Positions 16,516-24,928 are shown, counted from the first letter of the stretch. The stretch: 64,000 nt of DNA from Xylanimicrobium pachnodae JCM 13526 = NBRC 107786 (GCA_001592145.1 BCWJ01000010.1:1-64000); one strand, 5' to 3'. The notes: generated from the sequence alone by a model not told the origin. Made by a program: numbers and translations.

Positions 16516-17430
16516 ATGGGGCTCGAACAGCTCGTCTTCGCCTTCCTCATCGTGTTCGCCCTCGCGGCGGTGTTCGCCTCCAGCCTCAAGCGGGCCATCA
16601 TCACCTCGGGCGTGTTCGGGCTGTGGGCGGCGTTCGCCTACCTGCTGTTCCACGCCCCCGACGTCGCGGTGTCCGAGGCCGTGGTGGCGTCCTCGCTGGG
16701 CACCGTGCTGCTCATCCTGACGATCCGCAATTATGACGACCTGTCCGTACCCGGCATCGGGCAGATGATCTGGCGGCGCAAGGGCGCCGACCTGCTCATC
16801 GTCGGGGCGTGCGCCCTGGTGCTGTGGCTGACCGCACGGGCCCCCGCCGTCGCCGTCGCCCCCATGCAGGAGCAGGTGATGGCGGCGCACCTGGCCGGGC
16901 GCGGCGGGGTCAACCCGGTGACGTCGGTGCTGCTGCACTACCGCGTGCTGGACACCGTGCTTGAGGCGCTCATGCTGCTGATCGCGGTGCTCGGCGTCAT
17001 GCACCTGACCCGCTCCGACGGGCGGGCGGCATCCGCGGAGAACCGCGTCATGAGCGAACGCCACCCCACCCTCGTGACCGCGCTGCGCATCCTGACCCCG
17101 GTGCTCGTCGTCGCCGGCGCAGCCCTCATCGTGGGCGACCCGAACACGCCGGGCGGTGGCTTCCAGGGGGCGGGACTGCTGGCCGCCGTCATCGTCGGGC
17201 GCTACCTCGTCGGGGCTCCCGGCCCGCGCTCCACCCGGGCGCTGGAGACCCTCGAGAAGGTCATCTTCGTCCTCTTCGTGCTGTCCGTGGCGGTGTACCT
17301 GCTGGTCGGGCTGCGCGACGTCGCCCCCGAGTCCTACCCGGCGTGGACGATCGTCATGAACGGCCTGCTGGGCCTCAAGGTGTTCTGCGGGTTGTCGATC
17401 ATGTTCCTCTACTTCGCGTCGGAGGCATGA
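16516..17430 (+). CDS. MbhD (DUF4040)-MnhB fusion subunit of the antiporter
   Basis: The 304-residue protein joins two modules. Residues about 1-110 match the DUF4040/MbhD module that forms the C-terminal part of MrpA (FASSLKRAIITSGVFGLWAA, HAPDVAVSEAVVASSLGTVL). Residues about 175-304 match MnhB (GDPNTPGGGFQGAGLLAAVIVGRYL). The large MrpA N-terminal antiporter module is absent. Fusing A-tail and B keeps two interacting subunits together. The ATG at 16516 follows a strong Shine-Dalgarno sequence. The stop overlaps the start of subunit C. Confidence 0.82.
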   Translation: MGLEQLVFAFLIVFALAAVFASSLKRAIITSGVFGLWAAFAYLLFHAPDVAVSEAVVASSLGTVLLILTIRNYDDLSVPGIGQMIWRRKGADLLIVGACALVLWLTARAPAVAVAPMQEQVMAAHLAGRGGVNPVTSVLLHYRVLDTVLEALMLLIAVLGVMHLTRSDGRAASAENRVMSERHPTLVTALRILTPVLVVAGAALIVGDPNTPGGGFQGAGLLAAVIVGRYLVGAPGPRSTRALETLEKVIFVLFVLSVAVYLLVGLRDVAPESYPAWTIVMNGLLGLKVFCGLSIMFLYFASEA

Positions 17431-17984
17431 TGGCCGACTGGCTCGATCTGTCCTGGCTCGATCTGTCCTGGCTCGATCTGTCGTGGCTCGACGGCACGAC
17501 GACGGCGGTGATCCTCTTCTTCATCGGGCTTGCCGGGCTCGTCCTGCGCAAGAACATGATGATCTCGATCATCGCCATCTCGATCATGAACACCGCCATC
17601 ATCCTGGCGTTCGTGACCTTCGGGTCGTCCACGGCCCATCGTTCTCCCGCCGCGGCCACGACCGTCGCGCAGGCGGCCGACCCCGTGCCCCAGGCGCTCA
17701 TGATCACCTCCGTGGTGATCGGGGTGGCGATCCAGGCCGTGAGCCTCGTGCTCATCCTCGGGTACTACCGGCAGCACAAGACCCTCGACTGGGACGAGGC
17801 ACGATCGCTGCGCGAAGGCGTGAGCCCTGCCGAGGCCGACCCGTTCCGCCGCGCGCGCGCCGCGCTCGGTGCGCTGTTCGGGCCGGCACCCGGCCCTCGC
17901 CCCGGTCCCGACCCCGGACCCGACGGGAACGGGGACCCCCGGGACGACGGTCCACCCACTGGGACGCGCGGATCGAACCCTTGA
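17430..17984 (+). CDS. mnhC: Mrp subunit C / NuoK-like protein with WLDLS repeats
   Basis: The 184-residue protein has three helices typical of NuoK/MnhC (TTAVILFFIGLAGLVLRKNM, ISIIAISIMNTAIILAF, and a third near 80-105). Before them, residues 4-21 are three and a half copies of WLDLS, encoded by 15-bp tandem repeats. The C-terminus is a Pro/Gly/Asp-rich tail (GPRPGPDPGPDGNG) not found in short homologues. ATG 17430 is preferred; ATG 17427 is adjacent and in frame but very close to GGAGG (17421-17425). It is the last gene of the antiporter operon. Confidence 0.83.
   Translation: MADWLDLSWLDLSWLDLSWLDGTTTAVILFFIGLAGLVLRKNMMISIIAISIMNTAIILAFVTFGSSTAHRSPAAATTVAQAADPVPQALMITSVVIGVAIQAVSLVLILGYYRQHKTLDWDEARSLREGVSPAEADPFRRARAALGALFGPAPGPRPGPDPGPDGNGDPRDDGPPTGTRGSNP
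17439..17492 (+). repeat. 15-bp tandem repeats encoding WLDLS
   Basis: TGGCTCGATCTGTCC occurs at 17439-17453 and 17454-17468, then with one change at 17469-17483, and partially at 17484-17492. The repeats are near-identical in DNA as well as protein, which suggests recent slippage expansion. Confidence 0.9.
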
Positions 17985-18198
17985 CCCCCGTGCGCGTCCC
18001 GGCCTAACTTGGCGGCGCGATTCCCCACCGGGCAGCTGGCCCCGGCTCCACGTCCTCGTGACGCCGTTGTGGGGAGCGAACGGAACCACGCGTACCGCGC
18101 TCCGGAGCCCGCCCGAGGGTGATGACCTCGGCGGCTGCGCACTGCAACCTGGCCAGCTGGCCGAGGGCACCGGGCAGTCCCACCCACAAGGACTTCCC
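17985..18198 (+). ncRNA. Structured 5' leader of metE (riboswitch-like, class uncertain)
   Basis: The 214-base spacer before metE folds readily on inspection. A hairpin CCGAGG-GTGATGA-CCTCGG spans about 18112-18130, the palindrome GGCCAGCTGGCC follows near 18152, and ACCGGGCAG occurs twice. The stretch GGCGGCTGCGCACTGCAACC loosely resembles the CGCAACTGT core of cobalamin riboswitches, which commonly control metE in actinobacteria. A convincing B12 box was not found, so the class is a guess. The SD AAGGA (18188-18192) lies at the 3' end. Confidence 0.3.
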
Positions 18199-20592
18199 AT
18201 GCCTCATCAGACCCAGCCTCATCAGACCGTTCCCGCCTTCCCGGGCGGCACCATCCTCGGCTACCCCCGCATCGGGCGACGCCGCGAGCTCAAGCGGGCC
18301 CTCGAGGCCCACTGGGCCGGGCGCACCACCACCGCCGAGCTCGAGGGGACCCTCACCGCGCTGCGCCTGGCTACCGTCCGCCACCTGGTGGACCTCGGCC
18401 TCGACGCCACCGACGGTTCCGTGCCCGGCTCGTTCTCGGCGTACGACCACGTGCTCGACGCGGCCGTGCTGCTCGGTGTCGAACCCGCCGACGGGTACTT
18501 CGCGGCGGCCCGCGGCGACACGACCCGGCCCCCGCTCGAGATGACCAAGTGGTTCGACACCAACTACCACTACCTGGTCCCGGAGATCGGTCCGGACACC
18601 CCCCTGCGGTTCGCCGACGACGCCCCCGTGCGCTGGTTCACCGAGGCGGCCCACCCCACCGACGGCGGGCGCCCGGTCGTCACGCGCCCCGTCGTCGTGG
18701 GCCCCGTCACGTTCCTGCTGCTCGCCACCGTCGCGCCCGGCGCACCCGACGGGTTCCGACCCCTGGACCGCCTCGACGACGCCGTCGCCGCCTACGCGGA
18801 CCTGCTCGCCGCCCTCGGGGCGGCGGGGGCGCCCTGGGTGCAGTTCGACGAGCCCGCTCTGGTCGCCGACACTGTGCAGCGCGGGCTCGCCCCCGGCGAG
18901 CTCGACGCCGCGGTCGCGCGCGCCTACACGACGCTCAGTGCCGTACCGGGACGGCCACGGCTGCTCGTCGCCGCCCCCTACGGAGACCTCCGCGGTGGCG
19001 CCGATGACCGCGGGGCGCACGCCGGGGGGCTGTGGACGGCCCTCGGGAGCACGGACGTCGACGCGGTCGCCGTCGACCTGGTCCGCGGTGGCATCCCGGA
19101 CGGTCCCGTCCCCGGGCTCGAGCGGAAGTCGGTCCTGGCCGGGGTGATCGACGGTCACAACGTGTGGCGGGCCGACCTCGCCGCCGCGCTCGATCGCGCA
19201 CGCGCGGTGTCCGGCCTCGCCGGAGCCGTCAGCGTCGCCACGTCCACCTCGCTGTTCCACGTGCCGCACGACGTCGCCGACGAGACCTGGGACGGCACCG
19301 ACGGCCGCGACCCACGCCTTGCCGCCTGGCTCGCCTTCGCCGACCAGAAGGTCGCCGAGGTCGTCACCCTCGCCCGCGCCCTGCGCGTCATGACCGAGGC
19401 GGGCGACGTCGCACCCGACGTGGCGCAGCAGATCGCCGCGGCGTCGGCGGTGCTCGCGGACCGGGCGAGCGCGTCCGGCGTCGTCGTCCCCGCCGTGCGG
19501 GCGCGGGTCGCGGGACTGAGCGACGAGGACGCGACCCGTGCCCCGTACGCCGAGCGGGCGGCCGCGCAGGCCGCACGGCTGGACCTTCCGGTGCTGCCGA
19601 CGACGACGATCGGGTCGTTCCCGCAGACCGCCGCGATCCGCGCGGCCCGTGCCGACCGGGTGGCCGGCCGGACGACCCGGGACGAGTACGCCGCCGCGAT
19701 GCGCGCCGAGGTGGCCGCCGTGATCGCCCTGCAGGAGGAGATCGGCCTGGACGTGCTGGTGCACGGCGAACCCGAGCGCAACGACATGGTCCAGTACTTC
19801 GCCGAGCAGCTCGACGGGTTCGCCGTGACCGCGCTCGGGTGGGTGCAGTCGTACGGTTCCCGGTGCGTGCGCCCGCCGATCCTGTGGGGCGATGTCGCCC
19901 GGCCGGCACCCATGACGGTCGCGTGGACCCGGTACGCGCAGTCGCTCACCGCGAAGCCGGTCAAGGGGATGCTGACGGGTCCCGTCACGATCCTGGCGTG
20001 GTCGTTCGTGCGCGACGACCTGCCCGTCGCGGAGGTGGCCGCCCAGGTGGCGCTCGCACTGCGTGACGAGGTGGCCGACCTGGAGGCCGCCGGGACCGCC
20101 GTCGTGCAGGTGGACGAGCCCGCGCTGCGAGAGCTGCTGCCGCTGCGCCGGGCGGACCAGGGCGAGTACCTGGACTGGTCGGTGCGGGCGTTCCGCCTCG
20201 CGACGGCGGCCGGACCGGACGTCCAGGTGCACACCCACCTGTGCTACTCCGACTTCGGGGACGTCATCGACGCGATCGACGCCCTGGACGCGGACGTGAC
20301 CAGCCTGGAGGCGGCGCGCTCCCGCATGGAGATCGTGCCGCAGCTGCGCGCCGCCGGGTACGCCCGGGGCATCGGGCCGGGCGTGTGGGACATCCACTCG
20401 CCGCGCGTGCCGTCCGCCGACGCGCTCACCGGGCTGCTGACGGCTGCGACATCGGCCATCGATCCGGGCCTGGTGTGGGCGAACCCGGACTGTGGGCTCA
20501 AGACGCGGGGCTACGAGGAGACCGAGGCGGCGTTGCGCCACCTCGTCGCCGCCGCCCAGGAGGTTCGCGCGACGCTGCACGCGACGGCGTGA
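18199..20592 (+). CDS. metE: Cobalamin-independent methionine synthase MetE
   Basis: The 797-residue enzyme transfers the methyl group of 5-methyltetrahydrofolate-glutamate to homocysteine, making methionine in the cytoplasm. It has the two-barrel layout of the family: an N-terminal barrel starting GYPRIGRRRELKRALE, a linker, then the catalytic C-terminal barrel from TIGSFPQT (about 470). The zinc and substrate residues lie in HTHLCYSDFGD (about 680), VDEPALRE, and NPDCGLKTR near the end. Its length fits the family. ATG 18199 has AAGGA seven bases upstream. The long structured leader suggests control by methionine, SAM or cobalamin status. Confidence 0.95.
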   Translation: MPHQTQPHQTVPAFPGGTILGYPRIGRRRELKRALEAHWAGRTTTAELEGTLTALRLATVRHLVDLGLDATDGSVPGSFSAYDHVLDAAVLLGVEPADGYFAAARGDTTRPPLEMTKWFDTNYHYLVPEIGPDTPLRFADDAPVRWFTEAAHPTDGGRPVVTRPVVVGPVTFLLLATVAPGAPDGFRPLDRLDDAVAAYADLLAALGAAGAPWVQFDEPALVADTVQRGLAPGELDAAVARAYTTLSAVPGRPRLLVAAPYGDLRGGADDRGAHAGGLWTALGSTDVDAVAVDLVRGGIPDGPVPGLERKSVLAGVIDGHNVWRADLAAALDRARAVSGLAGAVSVATSTSLFHVPHDVADETWDGTDGRDPRLAAWLAFADQKVAEVVTLARALRVMTEAGDVAPDVAQQIAAASAVLADRASASGVVVPAVRARVAGLSDEDATRAPYAERAAAQAARLDLPVLPTTTIGSFPQTAAIRAARADRVAGRTTRDEYAAAMRAEVAAVIALQEEIGLDVLVHGEPERNDMVQYFAEQLDGFAVTALGWVQSYGSRCVRPPILWGDVARPAPMTVAWTRYAQSLTAKPVKGMLTGPVTILAWSFVRDDLPVAEVAAQVALALRDEVADLEAAGTAVVQVDEPALRELLPLRRADQGEYLDWSVRAFRLATAAGPDVQVHTHLCYSDFGDVIDAIDALDADVTSLEAARSRMEIVPQLRAAGYARGIGPGVWDIHSPRVPSADALTGLLTAATSAIDPGLVWANPDCGLKTRGYEETEAALRHLVAAAQEVRATLHATA

Positions 20593-20606
20593 CCCGCTGA
20601 CGAGAC

Positions 20607-20650
20607 GGTCTCGACAGGCTCAACCAGCGATGGTCGAGCCTGTCGAGACC
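20607..20650. terminator. Palindromic REP-like element between convergent genes
   Basis: GGTCTCGACAGGCTC (20607-20621) pairs with GAGCCTGTCGAGACC (20636-20650). Five further bases on each side, AACCA and TGGTC, extend the stem to 20 with one mismatch around a GCGA loop. Very similar palindromes recur between genes in many Micrococcales genomes, from general knowledge. It would terminate transcription from both sides of metE and the SMR gene. Confidence 0.7.
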
Positions 20651-20704
20651 GCCGGCCGGTGGTTGCGCCCGTCGAGACCCGCCTGTCGCAACCCGGAGCC
20701 GCCC

Positions 20705-21073
20705 TCAGTGCGCCGTGGGCGCCTCGGTGAGCTTGAGGCCGACGACGCACGCGATCAGCCCGGCGATGAGCGCGACGCGCACCAGCGTCGTGGGTTCGGC
20801 GCCGGTGACCATCGCGTACGCCACGGTGGTCGCCGCGCCGATACCCACCCAAACCGCGTAGGCGGTGCCGACGGGGATGGTGCGCATGGCGAGAGCCAGG
20901 CCCGCCATGCTCGCCACGACGGCGAGGGCGAAGACGACCGTGGGCCACAGCCGGGTCAAGCCGTGCGACCGGGACAGGGCGGTGGCCCAGACGGCCTCCA
21001 GCAGGCCGGAAGCCGCCAGGACGGCCCACGACGCCGCGGGGGAGGCAGTCACGGCAGAGATCAGCGAGGACAT
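20705..21073 (-). CDS. gdx: Small multidrug resistance transporter, guanidinium exporter (Gdx/SugE) type
   Basis: The 122-residue protein has four helices and the SMR fold with the essential glutamate in GLLEAVWATAL (about residue 24). Gdx-type features are HGLTRLWPT, RTIPVGTAYAVWVGIGA and a final GLKLTE. Proteins of this subtype export guanidinium as antiparallel dimers in exchange for protons. The upstream guanidine-III riboswitch independently supports that substrate. ATG 21073 has an excellent Shine-Dalgarno sequence, AAGGAG (21085-21080), immediately after the riboswitch. Its operon has no guanidine-degrading enzyme. Confidence 0.92.
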   Translation of the reverse strand: MSSLISAVTASPAASWAVLAASGLLEAVWATALSRSHGLTRLWPTVVFALAVVASMAGLALAMRTIPVGTAYAVWVGIGAATTVAYAMVTGAEPTTLVRVALIAGLIACVVGLKLTEAPTAH

Positions 21074-21085
21074 GGTGTGCTCCTT

Positions 21086-21130
21086 GGCGCCGTCTTGTCC
21101 CTGACCGGGTACGGCACCGCTCGTCCGGGG
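21086..21130 (-). ncRNA. Guanidine-III riboswitch (ykkC-III)
   Basis: Read on the minus strand, the leader contains CCGGACGAGC, then GTGCCGTACCCGGTCAGGGA, then CAAGACGGCGCC. This closely follows the ykkC-III consensus (CCGGACGAGG...GCCGTACCCGGT.AGGACAAGACGGCGC). The class is a small pseudoknot that binds guanidine and exposes the ribosome binding site. Here the 3' end abuts the SD AAGGAG of the SMR gene, the expected position for translational control. Confidence 0.92.
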
Positions 21131-21185
21131 ACCCGTGGGGTCCTGACCCGAGGGTCGCACGCGCGCACGGCGCGGGCAAACCTGG

Positions 21186-22445
21186 TCAGCGGGCGTCCGG
21201 CTCCGCGGCGGCCGGGGCGGCGGCGTGCGGGCGCCGGGAACGCACGGCGAGCGCCCCGGTGGGGAAGGTCAGCATGGACACCATGCCGGCACCCACCATG
21301 GCGGAGCCCACCACGGAGCTGAGGACCCCGTCCTCGACCGCGATGGTCGCGACGGCGACGATGACGGCGAGCCCCACGGACGTCCACAGCATCGCCGCGA
21401 ACCGGTCGCGTGCGCCGGCGGTCCAGGGGAGGACCAGGGAACCGGGCAGGCCCCGCCCCACGATCATGACCACCAGGAACGCGGGCACCAGCGCGAGGGC
21501 GAGCGGCTGGGAGAGCAGGCCGTGCAGGTCGAACGCGATCCCGGTGGAGACGAAGAACAGCGGGGTCAGCAGCCCGAACGCGATGCCCTGGAACTTGCGT
21601 TCCGTCAGCTCGCGATCTCCCGGGTCCACCCCGCTCAGCAGCTGGGACATAAGCAGACCCGCCGCGAACGCGCCCACCAGCATGTCCAGCCCGAACACCT
21701 CGACGCTCACGGCGGCGAGCAGGGCCAGCACGAACACCACGATGCGGACCGCGAAGTGGCCCGAGGAGTGCATGGTCGCCGTCATGACGCGCCGCGCCCA
21801 GCCGGGCAGGCCGCGCGCGGCGATCCGCAGGGCGAGGAGCACGAGAGCGAAGAAGACGACGAGTGCGACGGCCGACCACCACACGTTCGCACCGCCGAAG
21901 ATCACCGACAGGGCCAGCAGCGGTGCGAGCTGCCCGACGGCGCCCGACGCGAGGATGGCGCGCCCGAACGGGGTGGTGACCTCCCCGGCGTCGCGCAGGG
22001 CGGGCATCGCGGTGCTCAGCGCCGTCGACGTCAGGCCGATCCCGGCGAAGACGCCCGCCGTGACCAGGGAGACGTCGTCACGTCCGGTGACCACCAGGCC
22101 CAGCGCGTCGGCGGCGACGATGATGCCGACGCCACCCGCGACGCACGCGGCCAGGGACAGCAACCAGCCGCCGGACGCCCACCGCAGCTGGCTGCGGGTC
22201 ATGCGCCGCACGTCGAGCTCGTACCCGGCGATGTAGATGATCGCCGCGATGCCCATGCGCCCGAGGGTCTGCGGGCCACCGCCCGGCTGCACGAGGCCCA
22301 GGACGGCCGGCCCGATGACCATGCCCAGCACGATCTCGATGACGGGCAGCGGGATCGCCAGGAACCGCCGGCTCAGGTCGGCCAGGACGGGCGCCGCGAC
22401 GACGGCGGCGAGCACCACGGCGAGGCTGAGGAGGGCAGTGTCCAC
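21186..22445 (-). CDS. CPA2-family cation:proton antiporter
   Basis: The 419-residue protein has about 12 hydrophobic segments and the Na_H_Exchanger fold: PVIEIVLGMVIGPAVLGL near the start, GYELDVRRM, AGIGLTSTALST, and FVSTGIAFDLHGLL with the conserved discontinuous helix region near 290. It exchanges potassium or sodium for protons. There is no C-terminal TrkA-N domain, so it differs from KefB/C. GTG 22445 is chosen because TACGGT (minus strand 22459-22454) is a good -10 eight bases before it; a TTG at 22454 would fall in that box. Confidence 0.83.
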   Translation of the reverse strand: MDTALLSLAVVLAAVVAAPVLADLSRRFLAIPLPVIEIVLGMVIGPAVLGLVQPGGGPQTLGRMGIAAIIYIAGYELDVRRMTRSQLRWASGGWLLSLAACVAGGVGIIVAADALGLVVTGRDDVSLVTAGVFAGIGLTSTALSTAMPALRDAGEVTTPFGRAILASGAVGQLAPLLALSVIFGGANVWWSAVALVVFFALVLLALRIAARGLPGWARRVMTATMHSSGHFAVRIVVFVLALLAAVSVEVFGLDMLVGAFAAGLLMSQLLSGVDPGDRELTERKFQGIAFGLLTPLFFVSTGIAFDLHGLLSQPLALALVPAFLVVMIVGRGLPGSLVLPWTAGARDRFAAMLWTSVGLAVIVAVATIAVEDGVLSSVVGSAMVGAGMVSMLTFPTGALAVRSRRPHAAAPAAAEPDAR

Positions 22446-22453
22446 GAGTGACA

Positions 22454-22459
22454 ACCGTA
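22454..22459 (-). promoter_or_regulatory. Probable -10 box of the CPA2 antiporter gene
   Basis: TACGGT on the minus strand lies 8 nt before the GTG at 22445 and decides against the TTG start at 22454. The mRNA would be leaderless. Confidence 0.4.
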
Positions 22460-22533
22460 GTGGTCGGGAACGGCCCGCACCGCGGCCGTCCGCCTGCGCG
22501 CGGGCCGGTGGCCACCACGCGGTCCGTCGCCGC

Positions 22534-23802
22534 TCACGAGCCCCGGCGGGCCCATGCCTCGCGCAGCGGTGGCACGGTGATCCCGCTCGCCAGGCGGGTG
22601 CGGCGGCGCGCGACCACCAGGCCCACCACCCCGGCGGCGAGCGGCACGAGGATCACGGCCAGGGCCGCCCGGTAGTCGGCGAGCGTGGGGGTGCCGCCAC
22701 CCGTCCGTGCGTCGAGCACGACGCCGATCACGAGCATCGCGGCCACCGCCGAGGCGAAGCCGCCCATGTTCGCCACGCCCTGCGCGGTGCCCCGCCGATC
22801 CGGTGGGTTGAAGGACGCGGCCAGGTCCATGCCGATGAGAGCCGTGGGCCCACCGACCGAGATGAGCAGGGTGAACAGCGCCAGCACCCACAGGGGCCGC
22901 GGCGTCGCAGGGACGAGCACCAGCGCCCACCCGGCAACCACCAGGGCCGTCACACCCAGCGTCGCCCACGTGCGGCGGGCCGGGTGCCGCGCCGTGAACA
23001 GGCCCACCAGCGGCCCCGCGATCACGGACACTCCCACGCTCAGGGACAGCAGCGCCCCGGCCTGCCCCGTGCTCAGCCCCTGCCCCTGCACCAAGAACGG
23101 CACGCCCCACATGAGCACGAACGTGTTGATGCTCACGCCACCCAGCAGGTGCGCGAAGAACCCGAGCCACGTGCCGGGGCTGGTCACCGTCGCGCGCAGA
23201 CCCGTGGGCCCGCGCCGTGCGCGCGGCGGCTCATAGGGCCCCGGCCGGACCCCGGCCAGGGCACCCGCGGCGGTCACCACCCCGAGCACGGCCATCGCGG
23301 TGAACGCGGCAGCCCAGCCGAACCGGCCCAGCGCGACCGCGAACGGCACCGCCGAGACCACCTGGCCGAGCTGCCCGAGCAACCCCGTGAGCTGGGTCAT
23401 CACCGGCACGTGCCGGGCGTCGAACCAGCCCCACACCAACCGCAGCACCGAGATGAACACCGCGGCGTCCCCGCAGCCCAGCACCGCGCGCACCGCGATC
23501 GCCGTGCCGACGTCGGGCGTGAACGCCATCCCCACCTGACCGGCCGCCATGAGCAGAGCGCCGAACGCGAGCAGCCATCGCGGCCCGAACGCGTCCAGCG
23601 CCATCCCCATCGGCAGCTGCATGAGCGCGTACGTGCCCAGCTGGAGCACGGCGAACAGCGACAGCACCGTGGCCGGCACGCCGAACCGGTCCGCAGCGTC
23701 CAGGCCGGCGATGCCGAACGACGAACGGTGCGCCACCGCCATCACGTAGACGGCCACGCCCGCACCCCACACCAGCCACGGGCGCAACGGGCGATGCTTC
23801 AC
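22534..23802 (-). CDS. Major facilitator superfamily transporter
   Basis: The 422-residue protein has 12 predicted helices beginning RPWLVWGAGVAVYVMAVAHRSS, with the motif GMALDAFGPRWLLAFGALLMA near 65-85 and GLFTARHPARRTWATLG as the second-half loop. The helix FLGWGW-like segment LVWGWFDARHVPVMTQLTG is typical of aromatic acid or glucarate-type MFS proteins, but the substrate cannot be named. It lacks the NarK nitrate signature. The GTG start at 23802 is probably leaderless. It is co-oriented with the antiporter gene, 79 bases apart. Confidence 0.8.
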   Translation of the reverse strand: MKHRPLRPWLVWGAGVAVYVMAVAHRSSFGIAGLDAADRFGVPATVLSLFAVLQLGTYALMQLPMGMALDAFGPRWLLAFGALLMAAGQVGMAFTPDVGTAIAVRAVLGCGDAAVFISVLRLVWGWFDARHVPVMTQLTGLLGQLGQVVSAVPFAVALGRFGWAAAFTAMAVLGVVTAAGALAGVRPGPYEPPRARRGPTGLRATVTSPGTWLGFFAHLLGGVSINTFVLMWGVPFLVQGQGLSTGQAGALLSLSVGVSVIAGPLVGLFTARHPARRTWATLGVTALVVAGWALVLVPATPRPLWVLALFTLLISVGGPTALIGMDLAASFNPPDRRGTAQGVANMGGFASAVAAMLVIGVVLDARTGGGTPTLADYRAALAVILVPLAAGVVGLVVARRRTRLASGITVPPLREAWARRGS

Positions 23803-23920
23803 GCCGCCATGGTGTCACGAGGAACGGCCGCGAGGCCGCGCCCGGGCCTGGGACGTCCGGGCTCAGCTTCCGGGCTCAGCTTCCGGGCCCAGCCTCCTGC
23901 CCAGAGTCCTGGGCCGAACC

Positions 23921-24928
23921 TCAGTCGTCGTCGGCGGCCACGCCCAGATCGCCGGCACCGGGCTGCGCCGCAGGCTCCTCACCCGTGGTCCCCGCGATCA
24001 TCGCCTCACGCCGCAGCTGGGTGGGCGTCAGCCCGGTGGCCTCGTGGACCGCACGGCGCATCGCCACCGTGGACCCGAAGCCCGACAGGGTCGCGATCTC
24101 CCCGAGCGCGGCAGTAGCCAGGCGCGAGTCCCGCAACCGGTTGACCGCATGCTGCGTGCGCACGTCCTGGATGCGCTGCGCGACCGTGCGCTCCTCACCC
24201 TCGAACAGCCGCTGCAACGAGCGGCGGGACAACCCCAGGTGCTCCGCCACCGTCGCCGACGAGAGCGTCGGATCCGTGTAGCGGGCCGCGATGTGACGCA
24301 GCGCCGCCAGCCGCTGCCGGCGCACCTCCCAGCCCGTCCCGCCGGCCACCGCGAGCGCACCGATCGCACTCGTCGCCAAGGTGCGCAGCACATCCGCGAC
24401 CTGCGCCCGCGCCAGCGGGGCCAGGCGGTCGGAGTCCTGACGCAGCAGATCGAGCAGGAACGCGCCCAGCGCGCACGGCAGCGCGGCATCCGCACGGCCC
24501 ACCACGAACGGGGCCGACCGGGGCAGCGCGGCGAGCCCCGCCTGCTCGATCGGCAGATCGCAGATGACCACGCGCGCGTCCGCCTCCGAGGAGTACGACA
24601 CCATCGACGTACCCATGATCAGCGCCGAGTCTCGCGGCGAGAGCGTCGCCGCGGCCTCACTGTGGCGCAGCGACACCTCGCCGCTCACCACGACCAGCAG
24701 GCGCAGCGTCTCCGGGTCGCACCCCCACGCGAGAGTCGGCGTGTCCAGACGCACCGGACCGTGCTCGAGGTACGTGGCGGTGATCTCACCGAACTTCGCG
24801 GTCCTCGAACGGCCCCTGCGGTGACCCGTGGTGGTGCCGGATGGAGCGGCGGCGGGCGGCGTGCCACGGTGTGCGTGCACGCCACGGCGCCGGTGAAGCG
24901 TCGTCGGATACGAGCTCGGTGTCATCAT
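23921..24928 (-). CDS. AraC-family transcriptional regulator
   Basis: The 335-residue protein has an N-terminal cupin-like sensing domain of the AraC_binding_2 kind (GEVSLRHSEAAATLSPRDSALI, about 80-200). A C-terminal double helix-turn-helix (about 225-320) contains SSATVAEHLGLSRRSLQRLFE and AALGEIATLSGFGSTVAMRRAV. The effector and targets are unknown. Two consecutive ATG codons (24928, 24925) follow GGGGAGG; the second has better spacing. Its start faces the 3' end of the moa/nar gene set, so control of either the transporter genes downstream or the nitrate genes is possible but unproven. Confidence 0.85.
   Translation of the reverse strand: MMTPSSYPTTLHRRRGVHAHRGTPPAAAPSGTTTGHRRGRSRTAKFGEITATYLEHGPVRLDTPTLAWGCDPETLRLLVVVSGEVSLRHSEAAATLSPRDSALIMGTSMVSYSSEADARVVICDLPIEQAGLAALPRSAPFVVGRADAALPCALGAFLLDLLRQDSDRLAPLARAQVADVLRTLATSAIGALAVAGGTGWEVRRQRLAALRHIAARYTDPTLSSATVAEHLGLSRRSLQRLFEGEERTVAQRIQDVRTQHAVNRLRDSRLATAALGEIATLSGFGSTVAMRRAVHEATGLTPTQLRREAMIAGTTGEEPAAQPGAGDLGVAADDD

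Noticed and set aside
17985-18198. SAM-I or SAM-IV riboswitch before metE
   Set aside because: GGGTGATGACC recalls the SAM-IV 3' end, but the matching 5' strand GGTCAT and the conserved core are absent.
18004-20580. Long minus-strand open frame opposite metE
   Set aside because: The MetE frame has all family motifs, whereas the antisense product resembles no protein and has shadow composition.
22534-23802. Nitrate/nitrite transporter NarK for the nar cluster
   Set aside because: It is an MFS protein but lacks the nitrate signature and lies before the regulator, outside the nar/moa operons.
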